Shown here piece after piece: positions 39,332 through 46,743 of a stretch of DNA of 64,000 nt. This DNA comes from Rhodococcus pyridinivorans (lineage in GTDB: Bacteria > Actinomycetota > Actinomycetes > Mycobacteriales > Mycobacteriaceae): the NCBI RefSeq assembly GCF_900105195.1, contig NZ_FNRX01000002.1:4712001-4776000 (forward strand), given 5' to 3'. Every line of letters begins with the position of its first letter. Position 1 is the stretch's first letter. Made by a program: the position numbers and the translations under genes. The notes beneath the pieces were generated by a model that worked only from the letters and a program-made list of their open reading frames with translations, did no database searches and was not told the origin of the DNA.

Positions 39332-39757
39332 ATGACTTCCGTGTTCAGCAAGATCATCGCCGGTGAACTGCCGGGCCGTTTCGTCTGGCAGGACGACGAC
39401 GTCGTCTCCTTCCTGACCATCAACCCTTTCACCGAGGGACACGTGCTGGTCGTGCCACGGCAGGAGGTCGATCACTGGCAGAGCGTGGACGACGACCTGT
39501 GGGCGAAGGTGAACGACGTCGCCCGCATCCTCGGTCGCGCCGTCACCGCCGCCTTCGACGCCCCGCGCGCCGGCCTGATGATCGCCGGCCTGGAGGTCCC
39601 CCACCTGCACCTGCACGTCTTCCCCGCCTACTCCCTCGGCGACTTCGATTTCGCGACGGCCGAGAAGGATCCGTCGCCCGAATCGCTCGACCGCGCGCAT
39701 CGCAAGATCAAGGACGCCCTGCGCGAACAGGGGCACGGCGAGCACGTCCCCGACTGA
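39332..39757 (+). CDS. HIT family protein
   Basis: 141-residue histidine-triad nucleotide hydrolase. It has the [20 protein letters not shown] segment near 35 and the catalytic HLHLHVFP near 91. Compared with the HIT protein at 27502 it lacks the CxxC-like FCAI start. The start at ATG 39332 is supported by the N-terminus [14 protein letters not shown] and by a -10 box six bases upstream. Confidence 0.92.
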   Translation: MTSVFSKIIAGELPGRFVWQDDDVVSFLTINPFTEGHVLVVPRQEVDHWQSVDDDLWAKVNDVARILGRAVTAAFDAPRAGLMIAGLEVPHLHLHVFPAYSLGDFDFATAEKDPSPESLDRAHRKIKDALREQGHGEHVPD

Positions 39758-39804
39758 TCCGCTCGACGGGATATCGGCGGAACAATTCCGACCGGTATCC
39801 CGTT

Positions 39805-41313
39805 GTGTTCCTCGTGTCTTCTACTCCACCGAGTTCCCCAGCCTCGGCCGGTACGGCCGAGCCGCAGGCCGCTGCCGCACCGCGCGCCGGTCTTCTGATC
39901 GCCGTTCTCGTCGGGGCCGCATTCGTCGTCATCCTCAACGAGACGATCATGAGCGTCGCGCTGCCGAAGCTGATGGTCGAGTTCGACGTCGGCGCAGCCA
40001 CCGCCCAATGGCTCACCACGGCGTTCATGCTGACCATGGCCGTCGTCATCCCGATCACGGGTTACCTGCTCACCCGGCTGTCGCTGCGCACGGTCTTCGC
40101 GATCGCGATGGGCAGCTTCCTGCTCGGCACCCTGATCGCCGCGAGCGCCCCGATCTTCCCGGTCCTCGTGCTGGGTCGTGTCGTCCAGGCCGTGGGCACC
40201 GCGGTGATGTTGCCGCTGCTGTTCACGACGGTGCTCAACCTGGTTCCCGCCGATCGTCGCGGTCGCACGATGGGCGTGATCTCGATCGTCATCGCGGTCG
40301 CTCCCGCGGTCGGCCCGACCATCGGTGGCGTCGTGCTCGACCAGCTGAGCTGGCGGTGGATGTTCTGGCTGGTGCTGCCGATCGCGGTCGTCGCGACGGC
40401 GCTCGGCCTGAGCTGGATCCGCAGCGTCACCGAACCGGTCGCGGTTCCGCTCGACGCCCCGTCGGTGGTGTTGTCGGCCCTCGGGTTCAGCGGTCTCGTC
40501 TTCGGTCTGAGCAGTCTCGGTGAGGCCGCCGAGGGCGATCCGCTCATGCCGCCGTGGCTGCCGCTGGTCGTCGGCATCGCGTCGCTGACGGTCTTCGTCC
40601 TGCGTCAGATCCGCCTCGGCGACGGCGCCCTGCTGGACATGCGCGCGTTCCGTACCCCGGCGTTCTCGCTCGCGGTTGCACTCGTCTCGGTAAGCATGAT
40701 GTCGCTGTTCGGCACCCTCATCCTGCTGCCGATCTACCTGCAGAACGTGCTGGGTCAGTCGACGCTGACCACCGGCCTGATGCTGCTGCCCGGTGGTCTG
40801 GTCATGGGTCTGCTCGGCTACATCGTCGGACGCCTGTTCGACCGGTTCGGTCCGCGGCCGCTCGTCGCACCGGGCGCGGTCATCGCCTGCGTCGCGATGT
40901 GGGGCATGACGACCTTCGACGCGACCACCACGATCGGCACGGTCATCGCCTGGCACGTGCTGCTCAACATCGGCCTCGCGTTGATGTTCTCGCCGCTGCT
41001 GACCTCGGCACTCGGAGCGCTGCCGCGGCAGTTGTACTCCCACGGCAGCGCCATCGTCAGCACCATGCAGCAGGTCGCCGGTGCGGCCGGTACGGCGTTG
41101 TTCATCACGGTGCTGACCCGCACGACCGTCGCGGGCGCCGAGAGCGCGGGCGATCCCGCCGGTGCGCTCGCGGACGGTGTCCACGGCGCGTTCACGTGGG
41201 GCGCGGCGATCGCGGTGATCGCAGTCGTCGGCTCCCTGTTCGTCCGACGGGCCCCGGAGCCCGAGGCGGATGGGGTGGAGGTGTCGGCCCCCGAGACCGC
41301 CGGAACGCACTAG
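39805..41313 (+). CDS. MFS drug exporter of the DHA2 (EmrB/QacA) family
   Basis: About 502 residues with 14 predicted transmembrane helices, typical of the DHA2 branch. Motifs include VVILNETIMSVALPKL in helix 1 (the D/E-x-T-I-V/M-N-V-A-L-P signature), GRVVQAVGTAVMLPLLF near 125, DRRGRTMGVI near 145 and the motif C-like region VAPAVGPTIGGVVLDQLSWRWMF near 160. Proton-driven efflux is the established role. GTG 39805 and GTG 39814 are both possible starts. Its stop TAG overlaps, antiparallel, the stop of the frameshifted gene on the other strand. Confidence 0.92.
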   Translation: MFLVSSTPPSSPASAGTAEPQAAAAPRAGLLIAVLVGAAFVVILNETIMSVALPKLMVEFDVGAATAQWLTTAFMLTMAVVIPITGYLLTRLSLRTVFAIAMGSFLLGTLIAASAPIFPVLVLGRVVQAVGTAVMLPLLFTTVLNLVPADRRGRTMGVISIVIAVAPAVGPTIGGVVLDQLSWRWMFWLVLPIAVVATALGLSWIRSVTEPVAVPLDAPSVVLSALGFSGLVFGLSSLGEAAEGDPLMPPWLPLVVGIASLTVFVLRQIRLGDGALLDMRAFRTPAFSLAVALVSVSMMSLFGTLILLPIYLQNVLGQSTLTTGLMLLPGGLVMGLLGYIVGRLFDRFGPRPLVAPGAVIACVAMWGMTTFDATTTIGTVIAWHVLLNIGLALMFSPLLTSALGALPRQLYSHGSAIVSTMQQVAGAAGTALFITVLTRTTVAGAESAGDPAGALADGVHGAFTWGAAIAVIAVVGSLFVRRAPEPEADGVEVSAPETAGTH

Positions 41314-41632
41314 CCGGCAGTACACACCGGCCCGGCACTCACGCGCCGGTCGTCACGACTTCCCTGTTCGACGGGAAGCGTGGCGGCCGGCGCGTTGCTG
41401 TCCGCACACGGTTCGTGGAGGAAGGCGTCCAGTTCGACCCACGAGGTGTCGCGTGCGGCGCTGCCGGACGGACGCTGGATCTCGCGTCGATCGCGGTGAG
41501 GCGGTAGGCCGTGCGGACGATGGGTGCGGGCACCCCGCCGAAGACGGCGTCGAGCAGGCCGAGTGCGGGCTCGGCGACGAACAACGACCACGCGTTCCGC
41601 GCGGCCTTCCCGACCACGTCCGTGATCCCCAT
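41310..41632 (-). pseudogene. Small hypothetical gene interrupted by a one-base frameshift
   Basis: From ATG 41632 the frame reads MGITDVVGKAARNAWSLFVA and on to RTAYRLTAID with strong GC-rich third positions. Near 41484-41488 the coding signal moves by one base to another frame that reads REIQRPSGSAARDTSWVELD, then DAFLHEPC, and ends at 41310. Adding one base there would restore a protein of about 108 residues. Either a real one-base deletion or a sequencing error explains it. The protein is not recognised; the first half contains a hydrophobic segment (SLFVAEPALGLLDAVFGGV). Confidence 0.5.
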
Positions 41633-41679
41633 GTATGAGCTCGGAGAACCTGTCCGACGGCAGTGCTATCAAGTGATGC

Positions 41680-41886
41680 ATGACGTGTTCACAGTGCAAC
41701 CACGATCTCGACCACTGCCACGGCACTCTCGTGCTCCACGCCGATACTCGGGTCGACTGCACCGAACCCGACTGCGTCGACTTCGAGATCGTGCGGCACA
41801 CCCTCGTTCTCGACTGCATCGAACTGGACGGCGGATGTTCGTGCACGGTGATTGCGCAGGAATCGCAGCTACTGCGCGTGTCCTGA
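41680..41886 (+). CDS. Small Cys/His-rich conserved actinobacterial protein
   Basis: 68 residues with seven Cys and several His: CSQC near residue 3, HCHG near 12, CTEPDC near 27, then single Cys residues and CSC near 53. The pattern suggests a zinc- or other metal-binding mini-domain. Proteins opening MTCxxC and HCHGTLVxH are familiar as conserved hypotheticals in Corynebacteriales, but I know of no assigned function. It lies between the frameshifted gene and the SMR exporter. Confidence 0.72.
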   Translation: MTCSQCNHDLDHCHGTLVLHADTRVDCTEPDCVDFEIVRHTLVLDCIELDGGCSCTVIAQESQLLRVS

Positions 41887-41948
41887 GCAATTTGCCAATA
41901 CTCGCCCGGAATTCCTAACCTCGACGGAGGTGGCCGCCGGTCGGCCTC

Positions 41949-41989
41949 CCGGACGAGCGCACCGTACCCGGCCAGCGACAAGACGGTGC
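41949..41989 (+). ncRNA. Guanidine-III (ykkC-III) riboswitch
   Basis: The leader reads CCGGACGAGCGCACCGTACC, then CGGCCAGCGACAAGACGGTGC, which follows the ykkC-III consensus almost base for base: CCGGACGAG, a GCGCC-like stem, GUACCCGG, CAGxGACAAGACGG and the closing GxGC. The pseudoknot pairs CCGG with CCGG. It ends one base before GGAG (41991-41994), the ribosome site of the SMR gene. Guanidinium binding would free this site and turn on translation, the established mechanism of the class. Confidence 0.88.
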
Positions 41990-42005
41990 AGGAGCGTTGT
42001 ACGTC

Positions 42006-42320
42006 ATGGCCTGGATCGTTCTCGTCCTCTCCGGTGTGCTCGAAGCCGTGTGGGCTACAGCCCTCGGCAGATCTGCCGGTTTCAGCCGGCTCACCCCGAC
42101 ACTGGTGTTCGTCGTCGCCCTCGTCCTGAGCATGGCCGGGCTCGCGTATGCCCTGCGCACCCTGCCGGTCGGGACGTCCTACGCGATCTGGGTGGGTATC
42201 GGCGCCGCTCTCACGGTCGGATATGCGATGGTCACCGGCACCGAGACCGCCTCGCTGCTGAAGCTCGCACTGATCGCGGGCATCGTGCTGTGCGTGGTCG
42301 GTCTCAAACTCGTGCACTGA
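42006..42320 (+). CDS. gdx: SMR family exporter, probable guanidinium exporter (SugE/Gdx)
   Basis: 104-residue protein with four transmembrane helices. The essential membrane Glu is in SGVLEAVWATALG near residue 13, and YAIWVGIGAA (near 60) is typical of the SugE/Gdx branch. ATG 42006 is preferred over TTG 41997. The guanidine-III riboswitch directly upstream strongly supports guanidinium as substrate rather than quaternary ammonium drugs. Confidence 0.92.
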   Translation: MAWIVLVLSGVLEAVWATALGRSAGFSRLTPTLVFVVALVLSMAGLAYALRTLPVGTSYAIWVGIGAALTVGYAMVTGTETASLLKLALIAGIVLCVVGLKLVH

Positions 42321-42360
42321 CGTTCTCGGGCCTCACGTTCTCGGACTGACGTTCTCGAGC
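42317..42360 (+). repeat. Triplicate 14-15-bp tandem repeat after the SMR gene
   Basis: CTGACGTTCTCGGG, CCTCACGTTCTCGGA and CTGACGTTCTCGAGC follow each other from the SMR stop codon to just before the next gene. No function is evident. Confidence 0.6.
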
Positions 42361-42382
42361 ACTGACCGTTACAGTCGGTTCC

Positions 42383-43213
42383 ATGAACCTCGGGTCCGTA
42401 CTCGTGATGCCGGTGCGTGTGGGTCTGACCGCCGCAGAGGTCGCCCTGAGCGTCGCCGAGACGGTCGTCGGCACCGTGCGGGTCGCGGTGTCGCCCACCA
42501 CCTACTCCGCGCTCGGCGCGGTCGGCCTGCCCGACACCCGCAGTTCGGTGGGTCTGCTGCAGCAGATCTCGAAGCTCACGTCGGAGGACCGTGGACTCGG
42601 TCACGCGTTGCGTCCCGGCGGTCCCCTCGACCGGCTGCTCGCGCCGGGCGGTCCCGTGGATCGGCTCACCGAGCCGGGTGGTCTGCTCGATCGGTTGCTC
42701 GAACCGGGCGGACCCGTCGACCGGCTCACCGCACCGGGTGGTCCCCTCGACCGGATCCTCGCCGACGACGGTGCCCTCGACCGTCTCGTGTCGGAAGGGG
42801 GTCTGCTCGATCGCCTCACCGCGCACGACGGCCCGCTCGAACGGCTGCTCGCCCAGGACGGCGCGGTGGAACGGCTCACCGCGCCGGGCGGCATCGTCGA
42901 TGTGGCGATCCGGCCCGGTGGGGTCGTCGAGCGGGCCCTCGCCCAGGGCGGCGTCCTCGACGTCCTGCTCTCCGAACGGGGCGCCCTCGAACGACTGCTC
43001 GCCGAGGGCGGTCCGCTCGATCAGATCGTCTCGCTCTCGGAGACCCTCGCGCATCTCACGCCCGGCATCTCGCAGATGAACGCGAGCATCGACATGTTGC
43101 AGGAAACGGTCGAGCTGCTGCGCGGGGCCGTCGGTCCGCTCGGCGACCTCGCCGGCCGGCTTCCCGGGCGCTGGTTGCGCAGCGGCAAGGGCGAGCTGCT
43201 TCCGCCGCCCTGA
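42383..43213 (+). CDS. Decapeptide-repeat protein of unknown function
   Basis: 276-residue protein not assigned to a known family. Residues 1-75 hold a hydrophobic N-terminal region (LTAAEVALSVAETVVGTVRVAV) and a linker. Residues 76-215 are fourteen consecutive ten-residue repeats with the pattern x-x-x-G-G-P-[LV]-[DE]-R-L. The tail has a heptad-like stretch (ISQMNASIDMLQETVELLRG) and a basic, Pro-ending terminus. The regular Gly-Gly turn and alternating Leu/Asp-Arg suggest a solenoid with an acidic-basic ladder. There is no signal peptide, so it is probably cytoplasmic or membrane-peripheral. It has no obvious operon partner. Confidence 0.8.
   Translation: MNLGSVLVMPVRVGLTAAEVALSVAETVVGTVRVAVSPTTYSALGAVGLPDTRSSVGLLQQISKLTSEDRGLGHALRPGGPLDRLLAPGGPVDRLTEPGGLLDRLLEPGGPVDRLTAPGGPLDRILADDGALDRLVSEGGLLDRLTAHDGPLERLLAQDGAVERLTAPGGIVDVAIRPGGVVERALAQGGVLDVLLSERGALERLLAEGGPLDQIVSLSETLAHLTPGISQMNASIDMLQETVELLRGAVGPLGDLAGRLPGRWLRSGKGELLPPP
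42608..43027 (+). repeat. Fourteen in-frame 30-bp coding repeats
   Basis: Each 30-base unit encodes one decapeptide such as APGGPVDRLT or AEGGLLDRLL. The units are diverged in sequence but keep exact length and frame, showing selection on the protein. Confidence 0.88.
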
Positions 43214-43230
43214 CGTAGTTCCTCGCCGTG

Positions 43231-44100
43231 TCAGCGATCGGAGCGGCGGGATGCGACCAGCCGGGCAGCGTCGGCCGATGCCCGGCGCGCTGCCGCGAAC
43301 AGGTCCTCCCCCGTGCCGAGCAACGCGGCGAGCGTGCCGGCGAAATGATCGCCCGCCCCCGTCGTGTCGACGACCTCGACCTGCGGGACCCGCAGATGTT
43401 CGATCGCGTCCTCGGTTCCGACCACGACGTCCTCCCCACCACGGGTGATCACCACGGTGCGCACCTGTTCGAGCAGGCGGGTCACGATCGCGTCGAAGGG
43501 GGTCCCTGCGGGAAGACCCGCGTAGTGCAGGGCTTCCTGCTCGTTGAGTACGAGCGGATCGGCGCCGGCGAGGACGTATTCGTCCAGGTCGATCACCGGG
43601 CTCGGATTGAGCACGAACCGGCGGTCGTGATCGCGCGCCCACTGGGCGGCGGCCCAGGTCACTGCGGGGAGCAGCTCGAGTTGGGTGAGCACCACCGCGG
43701 GATCGAGGGCATCGAGTGCTGCGGTCACGTCCTCGGCCTCGAGCAACGAATTGGCCTCGGGTACGACGACGATCCGGTTCTGCCCGTCGTCGGAGACGAG
43801 GATGACGGCCCGGCCGGTCGGGCCCGGTGTGGTGCGCAGATGGGAGGTGTCGACCCCTGCCCTCTGTTGCACGCCGCGCAGTACGTCAGCGGCATGATCG
43901 CTGCCCACCGCGCCGACGATGGCGGTGGGAGCCAGGCGGGCAGCACCGATGGCCTGGTTCGCGCCCTTGCCTCCCGGATAGGTGCGCAGATGCCGGCCGA
44001 GTACCGTCTCACCTTCTTCGGGAGCACGTGCCACGACGACCGTCAAGTCGAGGTTCAGCGATCCCACGACCGCCACCACGCATCGACTCGACTCGGTCAC
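43231..44100 (-). CDS. rbsK: Ribokinase (PfkB family)
   Basis: 289-residue sugar kinase phosphorylating ribose at O5. It opens with VVAVVGSLNLDLTV, has the PfkB signature PGGKGANQAIGAARL near 43, the second-domain VLNEQEALHYAG near 185, and the anion-hole/catalytic motif DTTGAGDHFAGTLAA near 250. GTG 44100 is the start. No ribose transporter is adjacent; the gene is followed closely by the decapeptide-repeat gene on the other strand. Confidence 0.9.
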   Translation of the reverse strand: MTESSRCVVAVVGSLNLDLTVVVARAPEEGETVLGRHLRTYPGGKGANQAIGAARLAPTAIVGAVGSDHAADVLRGVQQRAGVDTSHLRTTPGPTGRAVILVSDDGQNRIVVVPEANSLLEAEDVTAALDALDPAVVLTQLELLPAVTWAAAQWARDHDRRFVLNPSPVIDLDEYVLAGADPLVLNEQEALHYAGLPAGTPFDAIVTRLLEQVRTVVITRGGEDVVVGTEDAIEHLRVPQVEVVDTTGAGDHFAGTLAALLGTGEDLFAAARRASADAARLVASRRSDR

Positions 44101-44108
44101 GGGTCGAG

Positions 44109-44164
44109 CCTACGACCGATCGACCTGCGGGGCGGGCCTACGACTGATCGACCCGAAGGGCGGG
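44109..44164. repeat. Two 28-bp tandem repeats between ribokinase and TetR genes
   Basis: CCTACGACCGATCGACCTGC plus GGGGCGGG, then CCTACGACTGATCGACCCGA plus AGGGCGGG. A third partial copy starts at 44165 and runs into the end of the TetR gene. Confidence 0.75.
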
Positions 44165-44171
44165 CCTACGA

Positions 44172-44783
44172 TCACTGCCCCTGCGGGTCCGGTTCCAGTT
44201 CGGGGCAGACGATGTGGACGACCTCGTCCGCCCAGGACTCCCCCACCTCGCCGTGACGCAGGTAGGCGCCGAGATACGCGCCGACGAGCATCGAGACGGC
44301 GGTGTCGACGTCGATGTCCTTGCGGATCGCGCCCGACTCGATCGCGGTGCGGAGCACGTCGGCGACGACCTCGCTCCGGGCATTGATGATCTCCCGGATC
44401 GACTCGGTGAACTCGGGTTCCTGGTCGGTGAGCAGTGCGCCGACACTGCCCATGCCCACTTCGTTCGACAGTCCGCGACGGATCAGCTCGAGGGTCCATT
44501 TGACGCGGTCGTAGACGCACAGCCCGTCGGGCACGCACGGTGAGGCGACCTGCGAGTGCAATGCCGCGTCGAGGATCTCCTCACGGTTCGCGTAGCGCCG
44601 GTAGATCGTCGTCTTCGCGACGCCCGACAGCGCCGCGACCGCCTCGACGGTGACGCGGTTGGGCCCGTGAAGCCGCAGGATCTCGAGCGCGGCCTTCACG
44701 ATGCGTGCGTCGGTCCCGGCACGCTCCTTGACGGGGCGCCGCGACGTCAGGGCCACGGATTCCGTCTCGACCTCGCCCACCAT
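44172..44783 (-). CDS. TetR family transcriptional regulator
   Basis: 203-residue repressor. The helix-turn-helix is IVKAALEILRLHGPNRVTVEAVAALSGVAKTTIYRRYANREEIL, near residues 27-72. The C-terminal part carries a helical ligand domain ending in Asp/Pro-rich residues. ATG 44783 has GGAGGAT upstream and is preferred over the longer frame. It is divergent from the stress-protein gene at 44918, with a 28-bp near-perfect palindrome between them. Confidence 0.88.
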   Translation of the reverse strand: MVGEVETESVALTSRRPVKERAGTDARIVKAALEILRLHGPNRVTVEAVAALSGVAKTTIYRRYANREEILDAALHSQVASPCVPDGLCVYDRVKWTLELIRRGLSNEVGMGSVGALLTDQEPEFTESIREIINARSEVVADVLRTAIESGAIRKDIDVDTAVSMLVGAYLGAYLRHGEVGESWADEVVHIVCPELEPDPQGQ

Positions 44784-44865
44784 GTCTACATCCTCCTCGC
44801 GCGGGCATACACCCGCAGGATTCCCGAGTCTCCCCGACAAGGCGACCCCGAATCAAACACTACGA

Positions 44866-44893
44866 AACGATACGCTACGATGAGCGTATCGTT
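44866..44893. promoter_or_regulatory. 28-bp palindromic operator between TetR and stress-protein genes
   Basis: AACGATACGCT (44866-44876) and AGCGTATCGTT (44883-44893) are perfect 11-bp arms with a 6-base spacer. It lies 25 bases before ATG 44918 and 83 bases before the TetR start, ideal for control of both genes. Confidence 0.82.
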
Positions 44894-44917
44894 CCAATCG
44901 TCGACGAAGGGGAACGC

Positions 44918-45391
44918 ATGACAGATATCTACGCACCGACACCCGGGCACTACACCGAATCCGAAACCGTCCTCGAGAGCTACCGCACCTACGACGCCGT
45001 CGAGAGGGCCATCGACCACCTGTCCGACGAAGGCTTTCCCGTCGAGTACCTGCGGGTCGTGGGCCAGGGAGTCACCACCGTCGAACACATCGAAGGCCGC
45101 ATGACCAACGGCAAGGCCGCCCTTCGCGGCGCCGCCGCAGGCGTCTGGACGGGCCTGCTCTTCGGTCTGCTCCTGGCACTGCTCCTGCCTGCCACCGGCA
45201 TGGCCACCGTGATCCTCACCGCTGTCGTCTTCGGCGCGGTGTGGGGCGGATCACTCGGCTTCTTCACCCACTGGAGCACCGGGGGACGCCGCGACTTCGT
45301 CTCGAGAAAGAGCATCGAGGCCTCGCGCTACGACCTCATGGTCGATTCCGAGTTCGTCGATCAGGCGCGCGAGAAGCTCGCACTGCGCTGA
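44918..45391 (+). CDS. General stress protein 17M-like membrane protein
   Basis: 157-residue protein. The N-terminal domain (SYRTYDAVERAIDHLSDEGFPVEYLRVVGQG) matches the GSP17M-type domain. Two hydrophobic segments between about residues 70 and 115 (TGLLFGLLLALLLPATGMATVILTAVVFGAVWGG) anchor it in the membrane, and the tail (RYDLMVDSEFVDQAREKL) is soluble. The role in the stress response is not defined. Likely repressed by the divergent TetR protein through the palindrome. Confidence 0.82.
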   Translation: MTDIYAPTPGHYTESETVLESYRTYDAVERAIDHLSDEGFPVEYLRVVGQGVTTVEHIEGRMTNGKAALRGAAAGVWTGLLFGLLLALLLPATGMATVILTAVVFGAVWGGSLGFFTHWSTGGRRDFVSRKSIEASRYDLMVDSEFVDQAREKLALR

Positions 45392-45421
45392 CCGGCCATT
45401 GTTTCTCCGATTCGAGAACCT

Positions 45422-45451
45422 CTTCGCCCACGCCGACCGGCGTGGGCGAAG
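45422..45451 (+). terminator. Strong hairpin terminator after the stress-protein gene
   Basis: Perfect 13-bp stem CTTCGCCCACGCC / GGCGTGGGCGAAG with loop GACC, followed by TCGTTTCTGG. Confidence 0.85.
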
Positions 45452-45571
45452 TCGTTTCTGGTGGAAAGAACAACACGAAAGGGATATTCCACCCGAATCG
45501 CCACATTCGTCCGATGCGGATAATCCGTGTTTGCCCGGTCGATTCTTTCCACTGATGGCATGATTCGAGTT

Positions 45572-45814
45572 ATGGCCGGATCGTCGAATACTCCCCCGAA
45601 GCCTGCTGTGGGCTCGAAGGTCGTCGTACGCGCGGGTGTCGCGGGCACCAAGGCCTGTCCCGGCACGATCGTCGAAGACTTCGGTCCAGCACAGGAAGCC
45701 GTGGGCGACAAGCTGGGTCGCGACTGGGCGCGCGTGCGCCGCTGGGCTGTGGCACTCGACGACGGACGGCTGATATTCGTCGATATGGACGCATTCGAAT
45801 CCTTGAAGTCCTGA
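45572..45814 (+). CDS. Small conserved hypothetical protein, possible KOW/SH3-like barrel
   Basis: 80 residues from ATG 45572. The core VGSKVVVRAGVAGTKACPGTIVEDFG and the later WAVALDDGRLIFVDMDAF look like a small five-stranded SH3/KOW-type barrel, as in short proteins conserved among Rhodococcus and Nocardia. Function unknown. The upstream region is AT-richer than the average of the window, consistent with a promoter. Confidence 0.65.
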   Translation: MAGSSNTPPKPAVGSKVVVRAGVAGTKACPGTIVEDFGPAQEAVGDKLGRDWARVRRWAVALDDGRLIFVDMDAFESLKS

Positions 45815-46250
45815 TATCCGATCCATTTCGTCACTTCCGTATTCACACGCCCCTGCAGTGACGTGCGGAGGGTGAACAACCGGGTGAACTGCGGCGGATC
45901 CGTTGACGCTCCGTGCGCCCGAACCGTTCTCCGGATATGACCTGGATCGGTGGCCGCTGCTCGGATGGCTCACGGCATCCCCGGTGGTCGCCCTCGTATT
46001 CGGGCGCGTCGCCGCGGCGCACGACCTCCACGAGGCGCCGCGCACACGATTGCGCCGGTGATCGACCTGTCCGAGCGCCGAGCACTCCGCCTCGGTGAAC
46101 ACCACCGGCCGGAGCAGGACGGCAACGGCCCGGCAACCCTCCCGGAGCCCCGTGTTCCGATGTAAATTGTCCTTCTCGCCTTCGACGGGACAGGGATCCG
46201 GTCCGGGCGAACACCCGCCCGTGCATGTCTGCCTCCCGGATCGAGGGACG
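45815..46250. other. 436 bases without a convincing gene
   Basis: Open frames exist on both strands but none shows third-position GC bias together with a start site or a recognisable protein. The last part (about 46160-46250) is the leader of the next gene. No repeat, hairpin or RNA motif stood out. Confidence 0.5.
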
Positions 46251-46538
46251 ATGACCGCAGACCGCTTCACCCCGGTCCCGCCCCGCAACGGCGCCGGAAA
46301 CACGGCACTGACCGCAGGGATCGTCGCGCTCGTCTTCGCCTTCGTACCCGTCATCGGCGACTTCGTCGCGATCCCCGCAGGTCTGGTCGCAGTGGTGTGC
46401 GGATGGATCGGTCTCGAACGGGTCGACAGGGGCACGGCGACGCATCGCCGCGAAGCTCTGATCGGTGCGTGCCTCGGCGTCGCGGCACTGTTCGCCGTGT
46501 TCGTGGTCTTCGCAGCGGTTCACAGCAGCACCGGATGA
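46251..46538 (+). CDS. Small membrane protein, DUF4190-like
   Basis: 95 residues from ATG 46251, with GAGGG at the right distance. A short polar N-terminus (TADRFTPVPPRNGAGN) is followed by two or three hydrophobic segments with a conserved GWIGLERVDRG loop between them. This layout is that of DUF4190-type actinobacterial membrane proteins. Function unknown. Confidence 0.68.
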   Translation: MTADRFTPVPPRNGAGNTALTAGIVALVFAFVPVIGDFVAIPAGLVAVVCGWIGLERVDRGTATHRREALIGACLGVAALFAVFVVFAAVHSSTG

Positions 46539-46570
46539 AACAGGCCCGCGCGGTACGCGACGGGCCCTAC

Positions 46571-46645
46571 TGGAGCCCCCTGTCAGGATTGAACTGACGA
46601 CCGCTCGCTTACAAGGCGAGTGCTCTACCACTGAGCTAAGGAGGC
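46571..46645 (-). tRNA. tRNA-Thr (anticodon TGT)
   Basis: Reading the minus strand, the acceptor GCCTCCT pairs with AGGGGGC. The D arm is AGCTCAGTGGTAGAGC, and the anticodon stem CTCGC/GCGAG encloses the loop CTTGTAA with anticodon TGT. The T arm contains GTTCAAT. CCA is encoded at the 3' end (46571-46573). 75 bases including CCA. Confidence 0.97.
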
Positions 46646-46730
46646 ACAGAACTCGACGGTCGCGGACGACGCGTGAGCGACGCCATCATATAGCGCGTCA
46701 CACTCTCGGCGCGCACCCACCCGCCTTCGT

Positions 46731-46736
46731 TACGGT
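46731..46736 (+). promoter_or_regulatory. -10 box for a leaderless transcript of the thrE leader
   Basis: TACGGT seven bases before ATG 46744. No promoter-like box lies closer to GTG 46791. Confidence 0.4.
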
Positions 46737-46743
46737 GGATTGC

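Noticed and set aside
42608..43027. Regular 30-bp repeats as a possible CRISPR array.
   Set aside because: There are no spacers; the units are contiguous, diverged and strictly in frame, so they are protein repeats.
45251..46435. A 394-codon minus-strand frame opposite the stress-protein gene and the region after it.
   Set aside because: It is antisense to two better genes and crosses a strong terminator; no domain is recognisable, and only a short stretch (PVVFTEAECSALGQV) looks protein-like.
46571..46645. tRNA-Thr as an integration (att) site.
   Set aside because: No integrase, no direct repeat of the tRNA 3' end and no change in gene content were seen next to it.
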